Positions 36,185 through 46,585 of a DNA stretch of 64,000 nt are shown in pieces (position 1 is the stretch's first letter; every line of letters begins with the position of its first letter). A model generated the notes under the pieces. The model saw only the letters and a program-made list of their open reading frames with translations. It was not told the origin of the DNA and ran no database searches. The position numbers and the translations under genes were made by a program. Origin of the DNA: Hordeum vulgare subsp. vulgare (lineage: Eukaryota; Streptophyta; Magnoliopsida; Poales; Poaceae); NCBI RefSeq assembly GCF_904849725.1, contig NC_058519.1:535006316-535070315 (forward strand), in the 5' to 3' direction.

Positions 36185-38795
36185 CCGGGTTGGCCCCGCC
36201 CAGTGCTCTGTTTTGGACCAGCACCATCAGCACTGGCCCTCCCTGTATTATGTTGAATTACTCCTCGGGTTCATGACGCCCTATGTTTTTCAGTATAAAC
36301 AGGATTATTATGTTGGGCAGATATAGTACCAATGTTGGGCCTTGCCAGATGAGCTTTATCCCAAAACGAGAATCTAGGGGGTCCCCATAACAACCCCAAG
36401 CATGTTAGGAGCGCTCATTTATGGAACATAACACCGGTAGCCGAAACTGAGGCGGCAAAGCTGGAACAAAACACCAAGATAGAAAGGCCAAGCATTCCAC
36501 CTTTTACCAAGTATATAGGTGCATTAAATTAAATAACATTTACATGGTGATATAACAAGGAACCCATGTTTTCACATGGAAGCAACTGCACCTGCAACTA
36601 GCAATGCTATCAAATGGTTAAGCAAGTGGTAACATAGCCAATCAGTGGTTTGCTAGGTTGTAGAAAGGTTGAAGGTTTTCATGGCAATGTTGGGAGGCTG
36701 ATATTTAACAGGTGGTAGGCAGCGAGACATAATGATAGAAACGAATCAACTAGCATGGCAATGATAGTAATGGTATATAGGGAAATGGTCATCTTGCATG
36801 AGATCCCGCTTGGAGGAAGAACGACTCCGTGAAGCAGGCGAACCGACGTAGCCGAACGGATCCTCACACTCCGAAGCGGTTCGGAACTCTATCGAGACGA
36901 AGCAAACAGGAAACAAGAATCAACACACGATATTCACCACGTCACATGCACGACATAATGATCAACACATATGATGCATGATCAGTCTAATGCAAATCAT
37001 GACATGACAATTCACTCGAATCAAACACTACACATTAAGTGAAGCTCAATATGCAACGAGTTGCATATTGATGAAACTCCACATATGAATTATTTAGTTC
37101 ACTCTTGTTTAGGTACATGGCAATATTAAATATGGTTAAACATGGCAAGAGGTGAAGCGTAATTAAACTACTATCTATGCATTTTAAATGAGGTCGGAAA
37201 CGACTTATAGCATCTCTGAAATGACCCCACACGCTAACTTTGTGATCTGTCCAGATTTGTCCTAACCGCATTTTATGTTTGTTAAACGGCAATGCAAAGT
37301 GACTCACGTGATTCTACTCGTCGTTCTAGTTCATTTACATATATGGCTTATCTCCAACGGATCTACGGATCACTAGGTACGAATTAAACCGTTTATATTC
37401 ACGTCCACACGCAAACCGATTGAAACAGCACGTCTAACAGTTTTAAATATGCATGGGAGTTGGAAAATATTAATCTACGCGAAATTCTACACGATATACA
37501 TATATAACTTGTCGCGATCTGACGCACGGCTTAAAATCTACGCGCGTTTGAAAATCATGCATTTTCTGAAATCCCTGGTAATATGTAAAAATCGCCTAAC
37601 TAAAAAAATACTGATCTATGCCGAAACTGGATCTGGCCCGAAAATAGATGGGCGCAACTTAACTACTAGCGCCCGTGGGCGAGGGATAGGTGGGGGGAGC
37701 TCACCTCGGGCCTTGGCCCGGTCGGTGGGGAGGCCGGCTGGCCTAGCTGGAGCGGGCTGGGGCGAGGGAGCTGCTGGTGGGCCGCGGCTGGCTGAGGCTG
37801 GCGCGGGATGGGCCGGTTGGAGCGGTGGCCCACAGCGGCGGTCAATAGGGCTGCCTCCCGATCTGGATCTGACCAGATCGGATCGGGCAAGGTGACGGCG
37901 GGGCAGCGGCCAGTGGCCGGCGCGGCGGCGGCTGCTGAGGTTCCGGCGAACCGCATCGTTGTCGGAGCACCGGTGGCCGGCGGGAGGTGGCGGCGTGGCG
38001 GTGGAATGCTCGGAAGCTGCGGCTTGGGCAACTACTCGGGAAGGAGCGGGGCTAGCTCGCGGGCGGCGGCCGACCGATCCGGGCCCGGGAGGGCCTACCT
38101 CGGGCCTCGGCGGGCCTGGCGGCTGGAGTGGGGAGAGGACATGGATGAGGTGGCGGCTACGGTTTCGGGGTGGCACAGATTTCGAGGAGGGGCTGGGATT
38201 AGCTGATATAGGGCTCTATTTACAGAAAAATGGGGCTAGGTTAGGGGGTTTTGCACCGTTTTCGGGTCGTCGGATCTCGACCGGACGGTCCAAAACAGAG
38301 GGGTAGGCTAGTTGGTTTTGGAGAGGTGGTTGGGCCAAGAAGAGAGGGAAGGTTTGCGGCCCGGCAACAAAATTTTAAACACCGAAAAACGTCCCATGAT
38401 AACCCGATGATGGTGCCGCTACGGTCGACCGTTCGGGTATCAAACGAACTCCGATTGCGACGAAATTCGGCAGGCGGTCTCCCTACATTAAAATAAGACC
38501 GCACGCCAAGTTTCAACACAATCCGAAAATATTTTCCTGACACTTTTAAAAACAATATTTTAACAATGCCGCGGGCGCGTGCATGTGTGGTCGGGCTCAA
38601 AACGGTCAATCGACGAAAACGGAGAGAACCGACAACTACTAACGGATGCAAGTTTTTGAAAATTGGCGGTGACGAAGTGTCGATGCAATGCGGATGATGT
38701 GCATGATGCAATGATGAATGCTACAACCAATAATTAACGTGGCGACAACGGAATAAAAGGGGAATCTTCTGGAGCGTCGGTCTCGGGCTGTCACA
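36185..38795 (-). mobile_element. Gypsy-type LTR sequence (minus strand)
   Basis: On the minus strand it starts TGTGACAGCCCGAGACCGAC at 38795, a familiar Triticeae LTR beginning. It includes a GC-rich block (37660-38200) and the AAACGAACTCCGATTGCGAC-type segment near 38440. The minus-strand Copia is inserted at its left edge. No coding domain is visible, and the Pro/Arg-rich ORFs in the GC block are shadows. Confidence 0.65.
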
Positions 38796-39906
38796 CCGGT
38801 TCATAGTCGTGGGGAACATACCCAACACCCAATCCAACCTACATGGAAATGCTACATTTGTTGGTCTGTCGCAAGAGGGTTCCCTCAACTTACTTGGTCC
38901 AGACATAGCCCATATTATCTCACGGTCCCACATGGAATCTACTCAAATTTGAACTCGTACAATCTCTTTGATCCTAGGACGTCACCCACAAAACACGAGG
39001 CCGAAGCACCGCCGAGATGATTCATTAATTAAGTTATAGTTAAGTAGTTAACCATGGGGTTGTATGATGGAATGATAGTTGACGTTATAGCAGTTAAGAG
39101 ACTACTCGTGGGTTACAAGGTGAGGGTAAGTTTGCACCTAAGTTGTCGACTACTGGGTTGTAAGGCATAAAATAATCCTATAGGAGATTCCTAGTTGAAA
39201 AATAATTACAACGCAAGAAAAGATAGGTTATGATCAAAGGTTCCACTTGCCTGATACTGATACTGATGCTTCTTCAATCTCACAATCTTGATCAAGTTAC
39301 TCTTCAGTCTTCGTACAATCTATCGTAAGTAAAGAGCATTCATAAACAACCATGCAATACAATCAACAACAACAAGTGGTGTGCATGGTGTCAATGTCAT
39401 TGTGCTGTGAGGTCATGTGTCGGGGTTAACTCGTAAGAGTTTGAAAAACCACATAGTGGTTGTTACTTACAACACATGTGACATAGGGGTTCACATGCAA
39501 GTTTGGAAATAGAGGTTCATCACACAAGAAGTATGTGATGCCAAGTTGTAGTTGTCAGATTCTAGCGAATGAATCTTAACAACACAGTCATCATCTATGA
39601 ATCTTGGATAGCCAAGTTCATGTTCAAGTTTGAATGACATTTCACACTTGTTGACCTTTCATGATCTTGAATACACTAAGGTTTGAAAATAATAACTTGA
39701 TTTGGCTTCCAATTCAATTCTGATTTCACTTAGGGTTCATCTTATTTAAATTCAAAATGAATTGGGTCCACATTTGGTTTGGTTTCACTAATTTCAATTT
39801 AATTAGGAATTATTTCACAATTTACTTAGTTGGTTCAACCTAACTCATGTACCATCTTGCTGTTCCTAAAGTCAATACAAATCCAATATGACCACTAAAG
39901 TTTGTT

Positions 39907-40020
39907 ACTCCCTCCGTTCGAAAATACTTGTCATAGGAATGGATGTATCTAAATGTATTTTAGTTTTAGATACATCCATTTCCATTCATTTGTGTGACAA
40001 GTAATTCCGAACGAGGGGAG
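39907..40020. mobile_element. Stowaway MITE (114 bp)
   Basis: The left end CTCCCTCCGTTCGAAAATAC mirrors the right end GGAATTAC...CGAACGAGGGGAG as an inverted repeat. TA target duplications are at 39905-39906 and 40021-40022. It belongs to the Tc1/mariner-type Stowaway group. Confidence 0.93.
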
Positions 40021-40541
40021 TATTAAATAATTCTAAACTAAAGTCAATTATAATTTAATATAAGTTCTATAGTTTATTATTTGATTTTAGTTTAACTAAA
40101 GTCAAATATAAATACCAAGACATTTACTATGGTTCAAATAGTTTGCAAAACTTATTTGAGTTTGAACTAGATTTAATTCTAGTTCATCTTTCCCTAAAGT
40201 CAAATACTAACTCCAAAACATCTACTAGTTTTAATTCATCTTACTAAACCATTATGAATTTGTTTTATTCAAATTAAACCTTGTGTTTCAATGTTATATT
40301 CAAACTAGGTTTGAATTAAATTCAAATGATATTTGAATTTCCTGAACTCAAATGATAATCCAAAAGTATGTACTGAAGTTCCATTTATAATTTCTAAACT
40401 CATTTATATCATAATGGTTTTATTAAAAAATTATTTCCATGTTAACCTAATTAGGTTTAATTCTATTTGAATTCTCACCTCTTATGTGTTTATTTTAAAA
40501 TTTATTTAAATTTTAACTAAAGTGTTCTAGACATAAACTAT

Positions 40542-40799
40542 GGGGCTATTTGGTTCTCAGCCTAAGGTTGTCATGCCTAATCTTAGTCATTCCACAACAC
40601 TTTAGGCATGTGTTTGGTTCATTACCACACTTGTGGTTTGCCACACTTTTATAGGTATATGGTCCATATGTCATAGACTAATTTTTTTGCCAAATCTTGC
40701 CACACTTGTGGTGTCCATTTTGTTAGCCACACTTTTTGTGGCAGCCACACTTTGCCTAAGATTAGTTGTGGCAAAGTTAGTCATGAACCAAATAGGCCC
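40542..40799. mobile_element. Tourist-like MITE (258 bp)
   Basis: Inverted ends GGGGCTATTTGGTTC (40542-40556) and GAACCAAATAGGCCC (40785-40799), with a 3-bp direct repeat TAT on each side. This is the pattern of PIF/Harbinger-derived MITEs. The interior has several copies of CCACACTTNTGTGG-like words. Confidence 0.88.
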
Positions 40800-41053
40800 T
40801 ATATATCACTATGTTCAATTTGCAAAAAGAATTAATTAATTTGGATTTATAATTTGCAAGTTATGCTCTATTTGAATCTTAATTCATTAATTTGAATTTG
40901 AATTTTAATTCATTCTGTTTGAATTTGAATTTTAAATTATTCAGATTTCAATTTTTATTGGTCTAGGTGAAAGTACAATTCACAAGGATCATTTTGCAAA
41001 AAGAATCACTCAAATTGGACCTACATGTAAAAAAGTTGTGAAAAACGTTCTAA

Positions 41054-41988
41054 ATCAACCGGTTGATTTTGTCGTTGTGTAAGCCGTCTCTCCTCGTTGA
41101 CGCGTGTCGCTTGGGGCCCATCGCCGCTTATCTCTCGTATCGTTATCTTCACGCGCAGCTCTCATCCACACATCTTCTTTCGCTCGAGTCGTTCGTCAAG
41201 ATTCACCATGAGATTTCGCCATCTCCGGTCATCACGTTGCCCCACCCACACCACTGCTACTATGGAGCGGGGAAAGAAACGACGGCAACCATCACAGTAG
41301 CATCTTCGTCCCAGCAGTTGCGTCGCGTTGCCCGTCGTGTGCTTCATCGTTGTCATAGTGCCAGACGGCGTCGTCACGTGCGTGTGGCGGTGTTGTAGTG
41401 GAGCGCTTATCGCCAGCTCCCGGTGCTGCGATGCAGCTCTCATGCGGCGGCCCGGAGCTTGGCAGCAAGGGAGCTTCACTGGTAGCTACAATGGAGCTTC
41501 ATCGACGACGCCCAGAGCACCCCATCATCGTCGCAGCCGCATGTGCGCGGTAGTGTTGCAGTGGAGCTAGCTGTCGTTGGATGCTGCAACGATACGTCAC
41601 GAGCGGCTGCAATGGAGCTTCACCGGTGGCGGTCAGAGCTGCGATGCAGCGCCCGGAGCTGGAATGAAGCTTCACCGGTGGCTGAACTGGAGCTTCACCG
41701 GCGAGCCCGGTGCTGCACAACAACGGGGTGGTGCTGCATTGGAGCTTCACCAATGCCCTTGAGTTGCGATGTAGTCGAGTAAGCACTGCAGTAGCAGCAT
41801 CGACACCGTCGGTGGAGTGTCTATGCGATGCCGACTGGGTGTGTGCGGCTCCTGGTGCGAGCATGAGGCCCTGCGTCCCTACGGCGATGCCGCCATTGCT
41901 TGCATTCACTTTATCCAACGACTCTTGAGGAGTGCAGCGAACGGCTGGCAACCGGCTGATTTCCTCCAGAAAAAATCAGTCGGTTGAT
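41054..41988. mobile_element. Possible TIR transposon with gene-like GC-rich interior
   Basis: Ends ATCAACCGGTTGATTTT (41054-41070) and AAAAATCAGTCGGTTGAT (41971-41988) are inverted repeats with two mismatches. The interior has imperfect repeats of GGAGCTTCACCGG (41380-41780) that create ORFs on both strands. I found no target duplication, so the class (Mutator-like is my first guess) is uncertain. Confidence 0.45.
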
Positions 41989-42413
41989 CCATAGCAACCA
42001 CAAGTTATGATGATTTTAGTATCTGGAAAATTTTCTGTAAAAGTGTCATTTAATTCAATTTAACTGGAATTCGACTGGATAAACTTTAAGACAAGGTTGG
42101 ATACATAATTGTTCCTGATTGGTCCTTACAGTTTCATTTTAAGTCATCTAATGTGGTGCTCTGTGCGTATGATCTGGATCTAACGGCTAGGATTAGATCT
42201 AGGGGTTAGACGGGTTATGGGATCACCGGAGTTCTTCGCCGAAGACTCGTCGGAAAATACAGCTTTGGAGGTCGTCGGGGACGGTGTTACAGGGTGATTC
42301 CGGCGCGACGGAGGATACGGACGGGCGCGGGGACGGTGGGCTTCCAGAGGGCTCCGGGAGCGCTGGGTCTAGGCTCGTCCTCCCGCTCGCGGAAGCAGGG
42401 TGGGGCGAGATGC

Positions 42414-42657
42414 GTTTTTTTCTTTTTCTTGTTTGTTTTTTTCAACAAATTCGATAAATGCAATCAGGATCCCGTCAGCCGAGTATGCCGACACCTCACT
42501 CAAAGAGCCATAAAAGCATCTTTAGCAGACACAGCATTCCGTTTTTTCTTTTTCTTGTTTGTTTTTTTGCAACAAATTCGATAAATGCAATCAGTATCCC
42601 GTCAGCCGACACCTCACTCAAAGAGCCATAAAAGCATCTTTAGCAGACACAGCATTC
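42414..42657. repeat. Tandem duplication of about 118 bp spanning a transposon end
   Basis: 42414-42537 and 42538-42657 are near-identical and include the flank TTTTTCTTGTTTG, the target site TAA and the start of the Harbinger terminal repeat (42514 and 42632). The first copy has a short extra segment near 42480-42486. Confidence 0.8.
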
Positions 42658-42689
42658 CGTCAACCTGCAAACCCACGGGCGTAAAAAAA

Positions 42690-42821
42690 CGGGTTTGCCG
42701 GTCCATTTTTTACTGCAGCAGAAAAGACACCGCATTGCCGAACTGTAAAACAGAATTCTGTTTTGCAATTCGGCAATACGGTGTCTGTTCTGCCGCAGCC
42801 AAAAATGAACCTGCAAACCGC
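42690..42821. repeat. Near-perfect palindrome of about 66-bp arms
   Basis: Centred between 42755 and 42756 (core CAGAATTCTG). The left arm 42690-42755 pairs with 42756-42821 with a few mismatches. It sits near the left end of the Harbinger element. If transcribed it would fold into a long hairpin. Confidence 0.8.
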
Positions 42822-42894
42822 AAAAAACAGAATTACACAAATAAAAAGAAATTTCGACAATTAACATGAAAAGTTTGAAAATTCAACATAGTTC

Positions 42895-43698
42895 TCACAT
42901 ACAAATAGCAAATAATATAGTTTTAAGCATCCCGTTTTGGTCGGTGCCGTGGATGGCATCGAGTGACACAGCCTCCCAAGCCCGGGTCAACACTTCATCC
43001 TCCAATTGGGTATAGCCCTTCTTCCTCTTGTTATACCCTGTCGTGGATTGCGATGCCTCCAAGACCTCCCCTCCAATCTCCTGCAGCTCCTCCTCCTCCT
43101 CTTCTTCTTCGCCGCCACCGTGTACCCCACCATCCATGTCGTTGTATCCATAGTCCCCAAGCAGTGCATCCTCAATGTTCACTGTGTTTTCCTCGAGGAT
43201 AGTCGCGTACTCGGACCTAGAAAAGAGACGGCGAATTCTTGAGCGAAAAACCCCAACGGCGGCAAAGAAGAAGACGCAATTTGGTCGGACGTACCTTTCG
43301 GGAATTCCGTCGAACACCGGTGGTACGACGGCGATGGCAGTCGTAGAACTCGTCGGGGCCTTGTTGGCCGGAGGCGCCCACTTGTGTTTGAGCACGACCT
43401 TCTTCTTTGCTGCCTCCGCCGCCTCGGTTTCGCCAATATTGTCGGCGTCCCTATACCGAGCGGGAGGGCGAGCTTTAGGGTGACCGGCCCCCTTGGTGGC
43501 GGCAACGGTGGCGGCGGGAACGGGCGTGCCTCCCTGCACGATGATGTTGTCGAGGCGCTTGCGAGGAACGACGTTGGAGGAGGCTTCCGGCGCGGCCCGG
43601 AGATGGCCGGCGGGGAGATCCACCGCGGCTCCGTCCGTCATTGATTTGGCTACCTCTACTTCCAAGGTGACGAGCGCGGGGTCGGGGGTGTCCATGGC
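42895..43698 (-). pseudogene. Truncated Harbinger ORF1-like (Myb/SANT-type) gene
   Basis: The likely start is the Met at 43698-43696 (MDTPDPALVTLEVEV). An intron of about 77 bp (about 43217-43293, minus strand, gtacgt...ctag) would join IPER to SEYATILEEN. A poly-Glu stretch follows, then KKGYTQLEDEVLTRAWEAV and LDAIHGTDQNG, the start of the trihelix/Myb-like domain of plant PIF/Harbinger ORF1 proteins. The sequence stops there and lacks the expected YWQRI continuation, so only about half of the gene remains. Read through without splicing it gives a continuous 332-aa frame. Confidence 0.65.
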
Positions 43699-44002
43699 CA
43701 CGCTGGAGGGCCGCCGGGAGCTCGGCCGAAGCGGGGAGGTGAAGATCCTCGACGACGGGGGAAGAGGAAAGGTGAACTGTCGCGGTGAAATGTCCCTCCC
43801 GCCAAATCGATCTAGAATAGAGGTCGCCGACGGATGGACCGCGCAAAACACGATTTTGACAATTCCACGGGGTAAAACTGCCGCACCCCTCAAATTTTTT
43901 TGCAGCGGGATCTAGTCTGCGTATGTTTTCGGCCCGAAACGGCAAGACGATGGTTATTTTACAGTTTTCGCGAAAATGCGGGATCTGCTAAAGACGCTCT
44001 AA

Positions 44003-44275
44003 CGCCCGTGAAACCAGCAATGGCCTTACGCTGACGATCTGAATTGTGCGCCAACATCTCATAGTTTCATCAGGCACTCAATTGTTCCTTTTTTTCTGTA
44101 CTGTGGTAAGGGCGTAAGCCGCACCAGTGCAAAATCTTACCAAATCTGCGAGTGAGCGCGTGACAACAGAAAGTTTTCTGCAAAGTTAAACAATGCCACA
44201 CACACATGCTGCGGAATACGAAGTAGTCTGCAATTAACCTCATTTTCATGGCAATCTGTCAACACGACCATCCTA
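44003..44275 (-). other. 3' flank of NBP35 (probable 3' UTR)
   Basis: The sequence downstream of the NBP35 stop contains no ORF or repeat that I recognise. The Harbinger element ends only 276 bp from the stop codon. Confidence 0.5.
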
Positions 44276-46361
44276 CTATGTCTTGATCAGCTTCTTGACT
44301 ATGCTTTTAAGAGCTGGAGCGCTTGCACTGCACTTCTGATCGGTGAAGCATGACCTCCCCTCCTCCGCCGCCTTGCAGAGCTGCGGATCCATGGGCACCT
44401 TCCCGAGGAAAGGGACCCCCGTCTCATGGCACATTTTCTCGGCGCCACCCCTGCTGCTATCAAACACCTCGCTGCATGTAATGAGCGATAGAAGTTCGGG
44501 CGCCTTGTCCTTGATGTAGTCCAGTGCCCACTCGGTGGCGTCTGTCTCGCCACTCTCACTTGGCTTCACAAATTTCATATCTGAAAGTGACTGCCTCAGG
44601 CCACTCATGTTCTCCACGACACCCAGGACACGAACGCTAACCTTCTTGCAGAAGTTTATCTCCTTCCTCACGTCAATCAGAGAAACTTGCTGAGGAGTGG
44701 TGACGATGATGGCACCATCGATTCCTGCAATCTGGAGGTACTGCACGATTGAAATATGTTCGTCTGAGGTTCCTGGAGGAGCATCCACCACAAGGTAGTC
44801 AATATCTCCCCAATCAACATCCTTCAGAAACTGCTTGATGAGTCCGTTCTTGCGAGGACCTCTCCATATGACAGCATCATCTGGGTTCGGCAGCATGAAG
44901 CCAATTGACATGACACCAAGGTTGGACTCAACATACACTGGTGACCAGCCAACATTGCTTTGATGAATATCCTGGCCTTCAAGGCCTAACATTTTTGGGA
45001 TGCTAGGTCCGCATATGTCTATGTCAAGAAGGCCGACCTGATAGTCCATCTCAGCAAGGGCAAATGAGAGCTGGGCTGAAAAGGTACTCTTCCCGACACC
45101 ACCCTTGCCAGACAACACCAGTATCTTATGTTTGACCGTATTCATTCGCTCAATGATGGCAAGCAGGTCTGAAAATGAAATGACTCAAGTTAGCATTGTA
45201 TCGTCAAGAATAAATATACTAGAGATGAAAGAACAATAAGATATGATGCATGCCCACGTAATAAAAACAGTCACGAGTAATGTGGCTTGTGCGTGCTTGT
45301 GGAACCTTAGATTAGAAGTTCTTATAGCTAGGCCAAAAAATAACAGCTGACATCATCAGTAATAGCACCGGCACACATACACAATTAACTGAATTTGTGT
45401 GCATGTATGATAATTTAAATGCAGCAGTAGGTTCTTCAAGTACCTTTTCCAGACATAGCACTCCTTCATGTGATCAAAATCAGTTGGATTGACTAACCGG
45501 CACAAGATGTAACAAGAACACCCTCATCCGGTATATAAAGGGTACCTGAGAGTCAATCAACCAACTGTAGAATCTTTCAGGCATCTCATATTTTCTAATG
45601 CATATCAAACCCCGGCCCTATGTATGTACCATCTTAACTTCTTCGACATCATGGAATACATGGTCACTCCCTCCGTCCCAAAATAACTGTCTCAACTTTA
45701 TACTAGAGCTAGTATAAAGTTGTACTAAGCTTAAGACACTTATTTTGAGACGGAGGGAGTACTAAAATAACTTATCCGCAGAGAAAGCGTGCAAATTCGC
45801 TCACATGGTGAGTTCGTGACAACCAAATTGTAACATCTTCTGCACACGACCTCAACACAATGCAAACGCAATCCCAAAGCAATACTCACACAAGTGCAGG
45901 CCATACGCTCTCTGCTAAGCTCATACTACTCAGCTGCAACAAAAAAAACTGACCAACAACAAGCATCGGCGCAACATTCTACTCCCACTGTACCTAAATA
46001 ATTGTAGTTGGAGAGAACTAACTACAATTATTTAGGTAGAGGAAGTAGCAAACAAGCCACACTGACATCGCGTGGCCAATCGCACAAAGATCAGACTGGG
46101 GAAACGGCGGAGAAGTACCTGGGTCGGGGCCCTTGGGCACGGTGGCGCAGATCTGCTGGTTGGGGCATCCGGCGCAGGACTCCGCCTTCCCGGCCGCCTT
46201 CGACTGCGTCCCGGGGCAATCTGCGGCGGCGAAACACAGAGGATTCATCAGAAACGAGTCTAAAACCCTCGGACACAGTAAACCCTCGCAAGCGAATGGC
46301 TGGCATTACGCTCGTTAGCGTTCGCCGGGACGTCGCCGTCGCCGTCGCCGCCGTTCGCCAT
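44276..46361 (-). CDS. NBP35: Cytosolic Fe-S cluster assembly factor NBP35
   Basis: P-loop ATPase scaffold of the cytosolic Fe-S assembly (CIA) pathway, which assembles [4Fe-4S] clusters for transfer to cytosolic and nuclear proteins. Exons on the minus strand are 46361-46310, 46220-46119 and 45168-44276. Introns of 89 and 950 bp have GT-AG borders and matching phases, giving 348 aa. The N-terminus [17 protein letters not shown] is followed by the cluster motif C19-X13-C33-X2-C36-X5-C42. The Walker A-type loop GKGGVGKST is at 72-80 (K73, K78), followed by [10 protein letters not shown] and [12 protein letters not shown]. The central CPXC motif of fungal and animal NBP35 is absent, which I recall is normal for plant NBP35. 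It is head-to-head with the YqaJ-like gene. Two Stowaway elements lie in intron 2. The length and motifs fit an intact gene. Confidence 0.93.
45667..45759. mobile_element. Stowaway MITE (93 bp) in NBP35 intron 2
   Basis: Ends CTCCCTCCGTCCCAAAATAA and TTATTTTGAGACGGAGGGAG are inverted repeats covering most of the element. TA follows on the right (45760-45761). The left flank reads CA, a probable mutation of the target site. Confidence 0.93.
45982..46045. mobile_element. Very short Stowaway-like hairpin (64 bp) in NBP35 intron 2
   Basis: Arms TACCTAAATAATTGTAGTT and AACTACAATTATTTAGGTA pair perfectly over 19 bp around a loop of about 12 bases. Ends CTCCCA and GAGGAAG resemble Stowaway termini. 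TA is on both sides (45980-45981 and 46046-46047). It lies 73 bp downstream of the exon 2 donor. Confidence 0.8.
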
Positions 46362-46585
46362 TGCTGCCGATCGCTTCCCCGTTCCCACCTTTTCGCGCTA
46401 CCGCGGCGGCTGCTCGTGCGACTGTTGGATAATCCCACCTGATTCGTAATTTTGGATGGACGCTTTTACCCCTGGACCGATGGTGGAAGGCTGGTTGTGT
46501 TCGACCCAGACCGAGACCTTTCGCTCGTCCCGTCCCGTCCCGAACCCAGACGGAACCAGGTCCATCCCCAAGCGGAGACCTAGCC
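46362..46585. promoter_or_regulatory. Bidirectional promoter between NBP35 and the YqaJ-like gene
   Basis: Only 224 bp separate the two start codons, and both 5' UTRs must fit within it. It is GC-rich near both genes with a more AT-rich middle (about 46425-46455, GGATAATCCC and GTAATTTTGG). No clear TATA box was seen on either strand, in keeping with housekeeping-type promoters. Confidence 0.6.

Larger units (their letters stand above)
38796..42413 (-). mobile_element. Old LTR-like sequence carrying small transposons
   Basis: AT-rich sequence (39600-41040) then GC-rich sequence (42180-42410). Around 39230-39290 it resembles the segment CTTGCCTGGTGATG... of the 3.5-kb LTR at 2610-2640. I read it as a diverged long Gypsy LTR on the minus strand. 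Three small DNA elements lie within it (39907-40020, 40542-40799, about 41054-41988). No host gene was seen. Confidence 0.35.
42632..43999 (-). mobile_element. PIF/Harbinger-type transposon, deletion derivative
   Basis: Inverted ends AAGCATCTTTAGCAGA (42632-42647) and TCTGCTAAAGACGCTC (43984-43999), 14 of 16 matching, with 3-bp duplications TAA at 42629-42631 and 44000-44002. This matches the TWA preference of Harbinger elements. It holds the N-terminal part of an ORF1-like gene on the minus strand but no transposase. Confidence 0.8.

Noticed and set aside
37449..38306. Ala/Gly/Pro-rich ORFs that resemble a GC-rich grass gene
   Set aside because: They are open on both strands, have no domain, and lie within a minus-strand LTR.
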